A stretch of 64,000 nt of DNA from Kitasatospora phosalacinea (GTDB taxonomy: Bacteria; Actinomycetota; Actinomycetes; Streptomycetales; Streptomycetaceae), in the NCBI RefSeq assembly GCF_000717185.1, contig NZ_JNYE01000078.1, forward strand, positions 1-64,000, read 5' to 3'. Position numbers and translations under genes: made by a program. Below the pieces are notes generated by a model. That model saw nothing but the letters and a program-made list of their open reading frames with translations, was not told the origin of the DNA and ran no database searches. Position 1 is the stretch's first letter. Each line of letters begins with the position of its first letter. Shown piece by piece: positions 18,536 to 28,315 of this stretch.

Positions 18536-19408
18536 TCAGTCCAGGAAGAGTTGACGGGCCGTCGCGGACTGCTCGATGGCCTCCAGCCGGGCCTCGGCGC
18601 CCGGCAGCTCGTCGCACATGGTCTGCAGCAGGACGCGGCCGAGCATCATCGGCGCGCAGGCGGTGTCGAAGACCAGGCCGGTGCCGACGGCGGCGGGCAG
18701 CAGCACGTCGGAGAGCTTGGCGACGGGGGCGAACGCCGAGTCGGCGACGGTGAGCACCGTCAGCCCGCACTCCCGGGCCACCGCGAGGGCGTCCATCAGC
18801 TCGCGCGGGTAGCGCGGCAGGGCGAAGCAGAGCAGCGCGGTGGCCCCGGCGGCGGCGACCTGCTCCAGCCGGTCGGCGAGCATCGAGCCGCCCTCGTCGA
18901 GCAGCCGGACGTCGGGGTGCACCTTGCCCGCGAAGTACGAGAAGCCGCGGGCCTGCGCGGAGGCGGCCCGCAGGCCGAGCACCGGCAGCGGGCGGGAGGC
19001 GGCCAGGATCCGGGCGGCCCGGACGATCGGGGCCGGGTCGGCGAGCAGTTCGGCGAGGTGCCGCAGGTGCTCGATCTCGGCCAGCACGGCCTGCTGGTGC
19101 TCGTTGCGCACCACCTCGTCGTGGCTCTCGGGCGCGCCGCCGTCGCCGACGCCGAGCTCGCGCAGCTGCTTGCGCAGCGCCGGGTAGCCGTCGTAGCCGA
19201 GCGCGACCGCGAACCTGGTCACCGAGGGCTGGCTGACCCCGGCGAGTTCGGCGACCTCCACGCTGGACAGGAAGGGCGCCTCGGTGGCGTGCCGGACCAG
19301 GGAGTGGGCGATCCGCCGCTGGGTCGGCGTCAGCCGGTGGCCCTCGAAGAGGTGGAGCAGCCGGGCGGAGGGCCCGGTGGTGGTGCCGGTCTCGTCCAGG
19401 GCGGTCAT
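18536..19408 (-). CDS. MurR/RpiR family transcriptional regulator
   Basis: 290 aa from the ATG at 19408-19406 with GGAGG 8 nt upstream. The N-terminal HTH_6 region reads LTPTQRRIAHSLVRHATEAPFLSSVEVAELAGVSQPSVTRFAVALGYDGY (in part). The C-terminal SIS domain (from about residue 130: LPVLGLRAASAQARGFSYF, GATALLCFALPRYPREL, LTVLTVADSAFAPVAKLSD) normally binds a phosphosugar or similar small ligand. It lies downstream of hutH in the same direction but beyond a strong hairpin, so it probably has its own promoter. Control of hut genes is suggested only by position. Confidence 0.88.
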   Translation of the reverse strand: MTALDETGTTTGPSARLLHLFEGHRLTPTQRRIAHSLVRHATEAPFLSSVEVAELAGVSQPSVTRFAVALGYDGYPALRKQLRELGVGDGGAPESHDEVVRNEHQQAVLAEIEHLRHLAELLADPAPIVRAARILAASRPLPVLGLRAASAQARGFSYFAGKVHPDVRLLDEGGSMLADRLEQVAAAGATALLCFALPRYPRELMDALAVARECGLTVLTVADSAFAPVAKLSDVLLPAAVGTGLVFDTACAPMMLGRVLLQTMCDELPGAEARLEAIEQSATARQLFLD

Positions 19409-19503
19409 GTGCGGTACCTCCACGCTCGGTTGGGCGGTCGCCGGTGGCTTCGACGGTGGGACGACTGTGGCGCAGTCCCGGCAGGTGGGCAATCGCGTAT
19501 CGA

Positions 19504-19572
19504 CTGGCGGGACGGGCGGGTCCGGAGGCCGGTGGGCCGCCTCCGGTGGGTGCGGCCCGCCCGTCCCGCCAG
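19504..19572 (-). terminator. strong stem-loop after hutH
   Basis: Perfect 17-bp arms CTGGCGGGACGGGCGGG and CCCGCCCGTCCCGCCAG, enclosing a second hairpin (GGAGGC/GCCTCC). It begins 15 nt past the hutH stop and has no U-tract, as is usual for actinobacterial terminators. It separates hutH from the RpiR-type regulator. Confidence 0.8.
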
Positions 19573-19587
19573 GGGTCGGGCGGGCGG

Positions 19588-21156
19588 TCAGGCGAGCGGT
19601 CCGGTGACCGCCTCGACCGCCGCCAGCAGGGCGCCGGAGGCGACCAGGTCGGCGGCGGCCTCCAGGTCCGGGGAGAGGAAGCGGTCCCGGCCGGGGCCGC
19701 CGACCCCGGCCGCGCGGGCGGCGGCGACGGCGGCGGCGGTCGCCGGGGCGAGCACGCCCGGCTGCTCGGCGGCCTGCTCCCGGATCTCCAACGCCCGTGC
19801 GGCCGCGACGAGTTCCACCGCCAGCACGCGTCCGAGGTTGGCCACCGACTGCCGCAGCTTGCGGGCCGCGGACCAGCCCATCGAGACGTGGTCCTCCTGC
19901 ATCGCCGAGGACGGGATGGAGTCGACCGAGGCGGGCACCGCGAGCCGCTTGTTCTCGCTGACCAGCGCGGCCTGGGTGTACTGGGCGATCATCAGTCCGG
20001 AGTCCACGCCCGGGTCGTCGGCAAGGAAGGCGGGCAGGCCGTGCGAGCGGGCCTTGTCGAGCAGCCGGTCGGTGCGCCGCTCGGAGATCGAGGCCAGGTC
20101 GGCGGCGGCGATCGCCAGGAAGTCCAGCACGTAGCCGACGGGCGCGCCGTGGAAGTTGCCGTTCGACTCGACCCGGCCGTCCGGGAGCACCACCGGGTTG
20201 TCCACCGAGGCGGCCAGCTCCCGCTCGGCGACCAGCGCGGCGTGCGCCAGGGTGTCCCGTCCGGCGCCCGCGACCTGCGGGGCGCAGCGGATCGAGTACG
20301 CGTCCTGCACCCGCGGCGCGTCGTCCTGGTGGTGGCCGGTGAGGCCCGAACCGCGCAGCACCGCCAGCATGTTGGCGGCGGACGCGGCCTGCCCGGGGTG
20401 CGGGCGGATCGGGGCGTGCAGCTCGGGGGCGAGCACCTTGTCGGTGCCCAGCAGCGCCTCCAGCGTCATCGCGGCGGTGACGTCGGCGGTGGCGTACAGG
20501 CGACGCAGGTCGGCCAGCGCCATCACCAGCATGCCGAGCATGCCGTCGGTGCCGTTGATGAGGGCCAGGCCCTCCTTCTCCAGCAGTTCGACGGGGGCGA
20601 TCCCGGCCTCGGTGAGGAGTTCGCCGGTCGGCCGCTCCACCCCGTCCGGCCCGAACGCGGTGCCCTCGCCCATCAGCGCCAGCGCGCAGTGCGAGAGCGG
20701 CGCGAGGTCGCCGGAGCAGCCCAGTGAGCCGAACTCCCGCACCACCGGGGTGATCCGGGCGTTCAGCAGCGCGGCCATCGTCTCGGCGACCAGCGGGCGC
20801 ACGCCGGTGCGGCCGGACGCCAGGGTCTTCATCCGCAGGAACACCAGGGCCCGGACCACCTCGGTCTCCACCACCGGCCCCATGCCCGCCGCGTGCGAGC
20901 GCACCAGCGAGCGCTGCAGCTGGGCCCGCAGCTCCGGGCTGATGTGCCGCACGGCCAGCGCGCCGAACCCGGTCGAGACCCCGTACACCGGCCGCGGCTC
21001 GGCCGCCAGCGCGTCGATCCGGGCCCGGGCCGCGGCCATCTCGGCGAGCGCGTCCGGCCCGATCTCGACCCGGGCCCCGCCGCGGGCGACGGCGAGGACG
21101 TCCTCGGCGCTGACGTCGGCCTTGCCGACCTGGACGACGACACTGTGCATATCCAT
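19588..21156 (-). CDS. hutH: histidine ammonia-lyase HutH
   Basis: 522 aa from the ATG at 21156-21154; a second in-frame ATG follows at 21150-21148. First step of histidine degradation: non-oxidative deamination to urocanate. Family blocks: VYGVSTGFGALAVRHI with the catalytic Tyr, REFGSLGCSGDLAPLSH, KEGLALINGTDGMLGML, QDAYSIRCAPQVAGAGRD, SNGNFHGAPVGYVLD and SAMQEDHVSMGW. The triad that cyclises to the MIO electrophile reads Cys-Ser-Gly (about 147-149) instead of the usual Ala-Ser-Gly. The Ser is kept, so MIO formation is expected. Upstream lies a palindrome overlapping both ATGs. Confidence 0.94.
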   Translation of the reverse strand: MDMHSVVVQVGKADVSAEDVLAVARGGARVEIGPDALAEMAAARARIDALAAEPRPVYGVSTGFGALAVRHISPELRAQLQRSLVRSHAAGMGPVVETEVVRALVFLRMKTLASGRTGVRPLVAETMAALLNARITPVVREFGSLGCSGDLAPLSHCALALMGEGTAFGPDGVERPTGELLTEAGIAPVELLEKEGLALINGTDGMLGMLVMALADLRRLYATADVTAAMTLEALLGTDKVLAPELHAPIRPHPGQAASAANMLAVLRGSGLTGHHQDDAPRVQDAYSIRCAPQVAGAGRDTLAHAALVAERELAASVDNPVVLPDGRVESNGNFHGAPVGYVLDFLAIAAADLASISERRTDRLLDKARSHGLPAFLADDPGVDSGLMIAQYTQAALVSENKRLAVPASVDSIPSSAMQEDHVSMGWSAARKLRQSVANLGRVLAVELVAAARALEIREQAAEQPGVLAPATAAAVAAARAAGVGGPGRDRFLSPDLEAAADLVASGALLAAVEAVTGPLA

Positions 21157-21163
21157 ATGCACA
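21144..21163 (-). promoter_or_regulatory. 20-bp palindrome over the hutH start codons
   Basis: Perfect arms TGTGCATAT and ATATGCACA with a CC centre. On the minus strand it contains both candidate hutH ATGs. A TTGTCA -35-like hexamer lies about 23 nt upstream. The position fits a repressor that blocks transcription start or early elongation of a nearly leaderless mRNA. Confidence 0.55.
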
Positions 21164-21250
21164 ATCTCATCAGGTGAATGGTGATGTGACAAGCAGGGTC
21201 GCGAACCGGCCCACTGTGATCCGCACACGCATACGACCGAAGGGGCGGCG

Positions 21251-21582
21251 ATGGGCACCGAGGACGACGGAAGCGGCATCCTGACGGTCCGGGCGGTCGG
21301 GCCCGGCCGCAACCGGTTCCGCATCGACAGCGGTGGCACCGCACTCGGCCGGGCCGGGCCCGGGGCACCGCCCCCGTCGTCCTGGCCCCCTGTGCCCGCC
21401 GGGTCCGGGTCGAGTTCCGCAGCACCTGCCTCGTCGTCCTGCTGCTCGTCCCGCTCGCGGTCGCCGTGTGCTTCGGCCGGACGTACGGCCCGGGCGCGAC
21501 GGCGCTGTTCGGCGCCACCCTCCACGGCGTCCCCGGCGCCGCGGTCCGGCTGCGCGCCGCGGAGGCCCGACGGAGTGGTTGA
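21251..21582 (+). pseudogene. small one-helix membrane protein gene, apparent 1-bp frameshift
   Basis: The ATG at 21251 has AAGGGG 6 nt upstream and encodes MGTEDDGSGILTVRAVG and on to about residue 36 (ALGRAGPG), after which this frame becomes low-complexity. Another frame then reads VVLAPCARRVRVEFRS, a clear membrane helix (TCLVVLLLVPLAVAVCFG) and a tail ending RLRAAEARRSG before TGA at 21580. That second frame has no start codon of its own before the helix. One missing base in the G/C-rich stretch near 21355-21370 would give one protein of about 110 aa. No family recognised. Confidence 0.55.
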
Positions 21583-21606
21583 CTGGCCCGCGGAGGTGCG
21601 AGACGC

Positions 21607-22422
21607 ATGGCGCGGGCGACGGAACGACGACGAGTGGTGCGGCTGCGCGGGGAGGAGCGCTCCGCGCGGCCCGACAGCCTCGCCGCCGAGGAGCCGCTGG
21701 AGATCCGGATCGGCGGCGAGGCGCTGACCGTCACCATGCGCACCCCCGGCCACGACTTCGACCTGGTCGCCGGGTTCCTGGTCGGCGAGGGCCTGGTCGG
21801 CGCCACCGAGGAGCTCGCCGCGCTGCGCTACTGCGCCGGGACGGACGCCGACGGCGCCAACACGTACAACGTCGTCGACGCCACCGTCCGCGGCGCCCGC
21901 CCCGCGCTCTCCGCCCACCGCAACCTGCTCACCACCAGCGCGTGCGGCCTCTGCGGCCGCGACACCGTCGACGCCGTCCGCACCCGCTCCCGCTGGGACG
22001 TCGCCCCCGACCCGCTGCGCGTGCCCGCGGCCGTCCTGTACGGGCTGCCCGACCGGCTGCGCGCCGCCCAGCGCGCCTTCGACACCACCGGCGGGCTGCA
22101 CGCCGCCGGGCTCTTCACCGCGGACGGCACGCCGCTGTGCGTCCGCGAGGACGTCGGCCGCCACAACGCCGTCGACAAGGTGGTCGGCTGGGCGCTGCGC
22201 GAGGGCCGCCTCCCGCTGACCGGCCACCTGCTCGCGGTCTCCGGCCGCGCCTCCTTCGAACTCACCCAGAAGGCCGCCCTGGCCGGCCTCCCCCTGCTCG
22301 CCGCCGTCTCCGCCCCCTCCTCCCTCGCCGTCGACCTCGCCGAGGAGCTCGGCCTCACCCTGGTCGGCTTCCTCCGCGACCGCACCGCGAACGTCTACAC
22401 CCGGGCCGACCGGATCGGCTGA
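21607..22422 (+). CDS. fdhD: formate dehydrogenase accessory sulfurtransferase FdhD
   Basis: 271 aa; ATG at 21607 with GGAGG upstream. FdhD passes sulfur from a cysteine desulfurase to the molybdenum cofactor so that formate dehydrogenase becomes active. Seen: EEPLEIRIGG, TPGHDFDLVAGFLVGEG, the sulfur-carrying loop TTSACGLCG with C113 and C116, TGGLHAAGLF, REDVGRHNAVDKVVG and SGRASFELTQKAA. All family blocks are present at normal length. No formate dehydrogenase gene is in the window. The formate released by the hut route could be a substrate for one elsewhere, but that is inference. Confidence 0.93.
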   Translation: MARATERRRVVRLRGEERSARPDSLAAEEPLEIRIGGEALTVTMRTPGHDFDLVAGFLVGEGLVGATEELAALRYCAGTDADGANTYNVVDATVRGARPALSAHRNLLTTSACGLCGRDTVDAVRTRSRWDVAPDPLRVPAAVLYGLPDRLRAAQRAFDTTGGLHAAGLFTADGTPLCVREDVGRHNAVDKVVGWALREGRLPLTGHLLAVSGRASFELTQKAALAGLPLLAAVSAPSSLAVDLAEELGLTLVGFLRDRTANVYTRADRIG

Positions 22423-22441
22423 GCGCCCCGGACGCGCGCCG

Positions 22442-24229
22442 CTACGCCGGAGGCGGTGAGCAGGGGCCCGCCAGGGCGACCGCGACCAGGGCCCGCAGGG
22501 CGGGGGCGGCCTGGGTGAGGGGGAGGGTGGACTCGTCGGCGAAGAGTTCGAGGAGCCAGCCCCCGGCCGGGTTGCAGCCGCCCGCGGCGGCCATCGCGCG
22601 GTAGCCGGAGACGACCATGACGGCCTCCTCGGCGGCGTCGTTGCCGGGGGCGCCGGCCCGGAGGGCGAAGGAGCCGCCGGTGACGGTGCGGGAGGTGAGG
22701 GGGTAGTGGCGGAGGTCGAAGACCGCGTCGGGGGCCTCGATCTGGGCGCGCTGGGTCTGGGCGCGGGCGCTGGCGGGGCCGCCGGTCATCCGGTAGACCG
22801 CGTGCCGGGCGGTGCGCATCAGCGGGGAGCCGGGCGGGACGTAGGAGATCCACCAGCCGACGGCGTTGAGCAGCCGGGAGGCGGTCTCGGCGACCAGGGC
22901 GAGCCGGCCGAGGGTGTCGGCGGGGTGGGTGCCGCCGCCCTGGTCGAGGGCGGCGAGGACGGCGGTGACGAGCTGGCCGGGGTCGGCGCTGTGCGCGGAG
23001 CCGCGGAAGCGGCGGCGGTCGCCGTTCTGGCGCCCGCCGGGGGCCTTGCGCCGGGGGTCGGCGGCGTCGGCGAGCTGGACGGTCGGGTCGGGGGCGTACG
23101 CGGGGCCGTGGCTGCGTCCGGCGACGACGGGGTGGGCGGCGCGGCCGGCCTTGGCGCGGTACTGGGCGGCGTCGGCGAGGCGGAAGAGGCGGTCGGGGGT
23201 GGTGACCGGGCCGATCGAGTCGCCGGTGGAGGCGACGCCGCAGGCCACGCCCTCGCCGTCGGTCAACTCCAGGGCGCGGGCGCAGAGTTCCTCGGCGACG
23301 GCGACCACCTCGTCGGCGGACTGGCCCTCCGCGAGCAGGCAGAACTCGTCGCCGCCGAGGCGGGCGGCCAGGCTGCCGGGGAGTTTCGCGGCGGACAGCG
23401 AGAGCTGGTGGGCGAAGCGTTCGAGGAGGCGGTCGCCCATCTCGTGGCCGAGCTGGTCGTTGACCCGCTTGAGGCCGTTGACGTCGCAGACGACCAGGGA
23501 GACGACCGCGCCGTCCCGGGTGTGCGCCTTGAGCGCGGCGTCGAGGCGGGCGTCGACGGCGCGGCGGTTGGCGAGGCCGGTGAGGGCGTCGGTGAAGGCG
23601 AGGCGGCGCAGGTCGGCGACGCGTTCGGTCTGGGCGAGGCCGGCCGAGACCTGGGCGGCGAGCAGGGTGGCGTACTCGGCGTCGGCGCCGGTGAAGTACG
23701 GCATGCCGGTGCCGCGGGCGAGGTAGAGCTCGCCCCAGGCCTGGCCGTGCAGGACGATCGGGGCGACCAGGCAGCAGCCGCGGCCGCGGCGGCGCAGTCC
23801 GGCGGCGCGCTGGCGGCAGAACGCGCCGGAGCCGTGCGGCGGGTGGCCGGTGTGCGGGCCGACGTCCTCGGCGGTCTGGGTCCAGGCGCGGGGCAGGCGG
23901 CCGGTGGTCCAGTGCTCTTCCAGGTAGGTGACGATCTCGGGGAAGTCGGCGACGGGGTACGACTCGTCCTCGGGGATCTCCTCCTCGCCGGGGGCGAGTT
24001 CGCCGTGGTTGACCAGCACCCGCAGCCGCCCGGACTCGCGGTCCCAGACGGAGACGGCGGCCATGGTGGCGCCGAGCGCGGAGACGGCCCGGGCGGCGGC
24101 GGCCCGGACGGCCTCCAGCGGGGTCATCGCGCCCGCCATGTCCTGGGCGAGCTCCACCACGGCCTGTAGCCGCAGGTCGGGCGCCGCCGCCTCGAACGAG
24201 GCCCGCTCGTCCATGGTCGCCTCACTCAC
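22442..24229 (-). CDS. GAF-GGDEF protein, probable diguanylate cyclase
   Basis: 595 aa from the GTG at 24229 (GGGAGAAGG 6 nt upstream); an ATG 15 nt further in is possible. A GAF-like sensor covers about residues 20-220. Next is a GGDEF domain, with FTDALTGLANRRA, VVCDVNGLKRVND, GHEMGDRLL and the intact active site LGGDEFCLL near 290. The RxxD inhibitory site expected about five residues before GGDEF is absent, so product inhibition is unlikely. A C-terminal region of about 170 residues (WWISYVPPGSPL through SGYRAMAAAGGCNPAGGWLLELF) looks like a second sensor fold. The predicted product, cyclic di-GMP, controls development in streptomycetes. Confidence 0.88.
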   Translation of the reverse strand: MSEATMDERASFEAAAPDLRLQAVVELAQDMAGAMTPLEAVRAAAARAVSALGATMAAVSVWDRESGRLRVLVNHGELAPGEEEIPEDESYPVADFPEIVTYLEEHWTTGRLPRAWTQTAEDVGPHTGHPPHGSGAFCRQRAAGLRRRGRGCCLVAPIVLHGQAWGELYLARGTGMPYFTGADAEYATLLAAQVSAGLAQTERVADLRRLAFTDALTGLANRRAVDARLDAALKAHTRDGAVVSLVVCDVNGLKRVNDQLGHEMGDRLLERFAHQLSLSAAKLPGSLAARLGGDEFCLLAEGQSADEVVAVAEELCARALELTDGEGVACGVASTGDSIGPVTTPDRLFRLADAAQYRAKAGRAAHPVVAGRSHGPAYAPDPTVQLADAADPRRKAPGGRQNGDRRRFRGSAHSADPGQLVTAVLAALDQGGGTHPADTLGRLALVAETASRLLNAVGWWISYVPPGSPLMRTARHAVYRMTGGPASARAQTQRAQIEAPDAVFDLRHYPLTSRTVTGGSFALRAGAPGNDAAEEAVMVVSGYRAMAAAGGCNPAGGWLLELFADESTLPLTQAAPALRALVAVALAGPCSPPPA

Positions 24230-24309
24230 CGTAAGCCTTCTCCCTAGCCCGCGTGACCCTTTTACCCAGCCTAGGTCGGTGCGTGCGGTTTTCCGGTGAA
24301 GTGCGGTGG

Positions 24310-25374
24310 TCAGTCGGTGGCGGGCACCCGGGTGAGCAGCCAGGGTTCGACCAGGCCGAGGCCGCGGACGGGGCGGCGCCACATCGGCTGGAGGTTGAAG
24401 CGGTGGCCGGGGGCGGGTTCGCTCTCGGGGAGGCTCGCGGTGCCGTGCTGGTCGAGCGCGGCGGCGAGTTCGCCGTCGACCAGGACGGCGTCCTTGGGGG
24501 CGATGGAGGTGAGCCGGGAGGCGAGGTTGACGGTGGTGCCGAAGACGTCGCCCATCCGGGAGGTGACGGTGCCGAAGGCCATGCCGACCCGCAGGGCGGG
24601 CATGTTGTCCTCCTTGGCGAGCGTCTCGACCAGGGAGAGGGCGATCTCGGCGACGGTGGCCGGGTCCTCGGAGACGAACAGGATCTCGTCGCCCAGGGTC
24701 TTGACCACCCGGCCGCCCTGTCCGGCGATCAGGTCGGAGCAGGTGTTCTCGAAGCCCTCGACGAGTTCGCCGAGTTCCTCCTCCTCCAGGCGGCGGGAGA
24801 GCCGGGTGAAGCCGACCAGGTCGGCGAAGGCGACGGCGAGGCGGCCGGAGGTGACCTCGTGGTCCTCGGCGGCCTGGACGACCCGGCCGGTGACGGCGGC
24901 GAGCTGGCGGCGCCAGACGTACACCAGGAACTGCTCCAGCTCGGGCAGCAGCAGTTCGACCAGCGGGTAGGCGACGTCGGAGCGGCTCATGCCGGGTTCG
25001 ACGGGCTGGGTGAGGTTGTCGAGGAAGGTGTCCATCTGCCAGCCGGCCAGCCGGGCGGTGGTCTGGCCGGTGGAGCGGGCGACCTGGATCGCCATGGGTT
25101 CGCTGAGCAGCCCGGACTCGATCAGGCCGGCCAGGCGGCGCAGCGCGATCACGTCGTTGTCGGTGAGCGCGCGGGACTGGCCGATGTCGGGGAAGCCCAT
25201 GGCGCGCCAGAACCGGGTGGCCAGGTCCATCGGGACCTCGGCGGCGCGCGCGGCCTGGTACGGGGTGTACTTGCGCGGCGCGTCGAGGATCAGCCGCTCC
25301 AGGTCGGTGGCGACGGTGGTCTCGTCCGTCGCGCCGCTGCCGGAGCCCGTCGTGCCGCCGCCGTTGTCTGTCAC
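24310..25374 (-). CDS. cya: class III adenylate cyclase
   Basis: 354 aa from a GTG at 25374. The N-terminal half (PYQAARAAEVPMDLATRFWRAMG, then DVIALRRLAGLIESG) is a helical regulatory region typical of the single streptomycete adenylate cyclase. The C-terminal catalytic domain has metal-binding D185 in VAFADLVGFTRL and D229 in RVVKTLGDEILF, with the adenine-selecting Lys in KTLGDE. N283 and R287 in TVNLASRL stabilise the transition state. No membrane helix, so cytoplasmic. Gene order birA-cya-GGDEF matches my memory of S. coelicolor SCO4927-4931, where SCO4928 is the cAMP-forming enzyme. Confidence 0.9.
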   Translation of the reverse strand: MTDNGGGTTGSGSGATDETTVATDLERLILDAPRKYTPYQAARAAEVPMDLATRFWRAMGFPDIGQSRALTDNDVIALRRLAGLIESGLLSEPMAIQVARSTGQTTARLAGWQMDTFLDNLTQPVEPGMSRSDVAYPLVELLLPELEQFLVYVWRRQLAAVTGRVVQAAEDHEVTSGRLAVAFADLVGFTRLSRRLEEEELGELVEGFENTCSDLIAGQGGRVVKTLGDEILFVSEDPATVAEIALSLVETLAKEDNMPALRVGMAFGTVTSRMGDVFGTTVNLASRLTSIAPKDAVLVDGELAAALDQHGTASLPESEPAPGHRFNLQPMWRRPVRGLGLVEPWLLTRVPATD

Positions 25375-25550
25375 CGGTCCGTCCCCGTGCGGTGGGCCGC
25401 ACTTGTGTCTTGCCGTCTCCGAGGTGCGGGCAGCCGACCACCGCGGGGGGTAGTGGCGAGCCTCACACCGCTGCCAGGTGGAATGTTCGCACGGAATCGC
25501 GTAATCCGGGGCATCCGCCCGGCAGCCGGTCGGCCGGTCCCGCAGGGTGA

Positions 25551-25583
25551 GACCGGACCCTCCCGGAGCGGAGGGCTCCGGTC
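25551..25583 (-). terminator. stem-loop after birA
   Basis: Arms GACCGGA/TCCGGTC and CCCTCC/GGAGGG around a 6-nt loop, with one bulged base. It begins 25 nt past the birA stop and lies in the cya upstream region. Confidence 0.65.
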
Positions 25584-25607
25584 CTCGCGGTCCCGGCCCC
25601 GCCGCGC

Positions 25608-26504
25608 TCAGTCCTGCGGGCGCACGTGCACCACGTCCCCGGCGGCGACGGGGTGCCGGGCGCCGTCGGGGGTGCGCACCACCAGTCGGCCGTCGCCGTC
25701 CACCGCGACGGCCTCGCCGAGCAGTTCGCGCTCCCCGGGCAGGTGGACCCGCACCTGCCGGTTCAGCGTGGTGCAGCGGGCGGTGTACGCGGGCAGCAGG
25801 CCGCTGGCGTGCGGGTCGCCCGCGGCGGCGGTCCACTCGCCGTACAGTTCGGCGAACTCGCGCAGCACGGCGCGCAGCAGGGTGGGCCGGTCGGTGGTCG
25901 CGGCGCCGGCCAGGGCGAGCGAGGTCGCGGTGGGGACGGGCAGTTCGTCGGCGCGCAGCGAGACGTTCAGGCCGACCCCGGCCACCACGGCGCCGCCGGA
26001 GAGTTCGGTGAGGATGCCGCCGAGCTTGCGCTCCTGCCCGTCGACGACGGCCTGCAGGTCGTTGGGCCACTTCAGGCCGGTGCGCAGTTCGGCGACCCGG
26101 TCGAGGGTCGCGGAGACGGCGGTGCCGATCAGGATCGGCAGCCAGCCGTAGCGCTCCGCCGGCACGCCCTGCGGGCGCAGCAGCAGCGACAGGAACAGCC
26201 CGGAGCGCGGCGGCGCGTTCCAGCGGCGGTCCAGGCGGCCGCGTCCGGCGTGCTGCGACTCGGCGACCAGGACGGCGCCCTCGGGTGCGCCGTCCTTCGC
26301 GCGGGCGGCGAGGTCGGCGTTGGTGGAGCCGGTCTCGCTCACCACATCGAGTGAGGTCCACAGCGCCCCGGTGCGCAGCAGGTCGAGCCGCAGCGCCCGT
26401 TCGTCCAGCGGCGGGCGCTCCAGGTCGGTCCACGGGGAGGGGCCGTCGTGGCCGAAGCCGCGCAGGCCGGAGCGGCGGGGGCGGGGGCTGTCGGGTGTGG
26501 TCAC
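25608..26504 (-). CDS. birA: biotin-[acetyl-CoA-carboxylase] ligase BirA
   Basis: 298 aa, GTG start. It adenylates biotin and attaches it to the biotin carrier lysine of carboxylases. Ligase landmarks: VSETGSTNADLAARA, the biotinyl-AMP loop AGRGRLDRRWNAPPRSGLFLSLLLRP (in part), TGLKWPNDL, KLGGILTEL and VVAGVGLNVSL, then the C-terminal SH3-like domain. There is no N-terminal HTH, so it is a monofunctional ligase and not a biotin repressor. It is divergent from pccB, and the alpha chain it would biotinylate is encoded 5.5 kb away. A TAGGCT -10 sits 6 nt before the GTG, suggesting a leaderless message. Confidence 0.94.
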   Translation of the reverse strand: MTTPDSPRPRRSGLRGFGHDGPSPWTDLERPPLDERALRLDLLRTGALWTSLDVVSETGSTNADLAARAKDGAPEGAVLVAESQHAGRGRLDRRWNAPPRSGLFLSLLLRPQGVPAERYGWLPILIGTAVSATLDRVAELRTGLKWPNDLQAVVDGQERKLGGILTELSGGAVVAGVGLNVSLRADELPVPTATSLALAGAATTDRPTLLRAVLREFAELYGEWTAAAGDPHASGLLPAYTARCTTLNRQVRVHLPGERELLGEAVAVDGDGRLVVRTPDGARHPVAAGDVVHVRPQD

Positions 26505-26510
26505 CCGGCC

Positions 26511-26516
26511 AGCCTA
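26511..26516 (-). promoter_or_regulatory. -10 element of birA, likely leaderless
   Basis: TAGGCT on the minus strand, 6 nt before the birA GTG. The same hexamer at the same distance precedes the gamma-glutamylcyclotransferase-like gene, and 7 nt before maf. Confidence 0.45.
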
Positions 26517-26618
26517 GGCTCCGCAGCGGTCGGCGCACGCCGCATCATCGTCCCGCAGGACGGGCAGGTGGGCGATGTGTCGATGGCCATAAACACGGAC
26601 GCCCCCGTCCTGGATACG

Positions 26619-26632
26619 CTACCGAACGGTAG
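26619..26632. promoter_or_regulatory. palindrome CTACCG-AA-CGGTAG upstream of pccB
   Basis: Perfect 6-bp arms in the birA/pccB divergent region, 72 nt before the pccB ATG and next to a TACGCT hexamer (26615-26620) that could be the pccB -10. The shape is typical of TetR-type operators. A GGACG/CGTCC hairpin lies just upstream. The regulator is unknown. Confidence 0.5.
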
Positions 26633-26704
26633 ACCGCAGCGCCGCCCTGCCCGCAACCCTCGCGCGCCGGGCCGGCGGCCGAGGACGCAGGGAGAGCCAC
26701 CCGA

Positions 26705-28294
<1,590 letters not shown>

Positions 28295-28315
28295 CCCCGA
28301 AGGGACTCCCGCACC

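Noticed and set aside
25608..26504. BirA acting as biotin-operon repressor
   Set aside because: No N-terminal helix-turn-helix; only the ligase and C-terminal domains are present.
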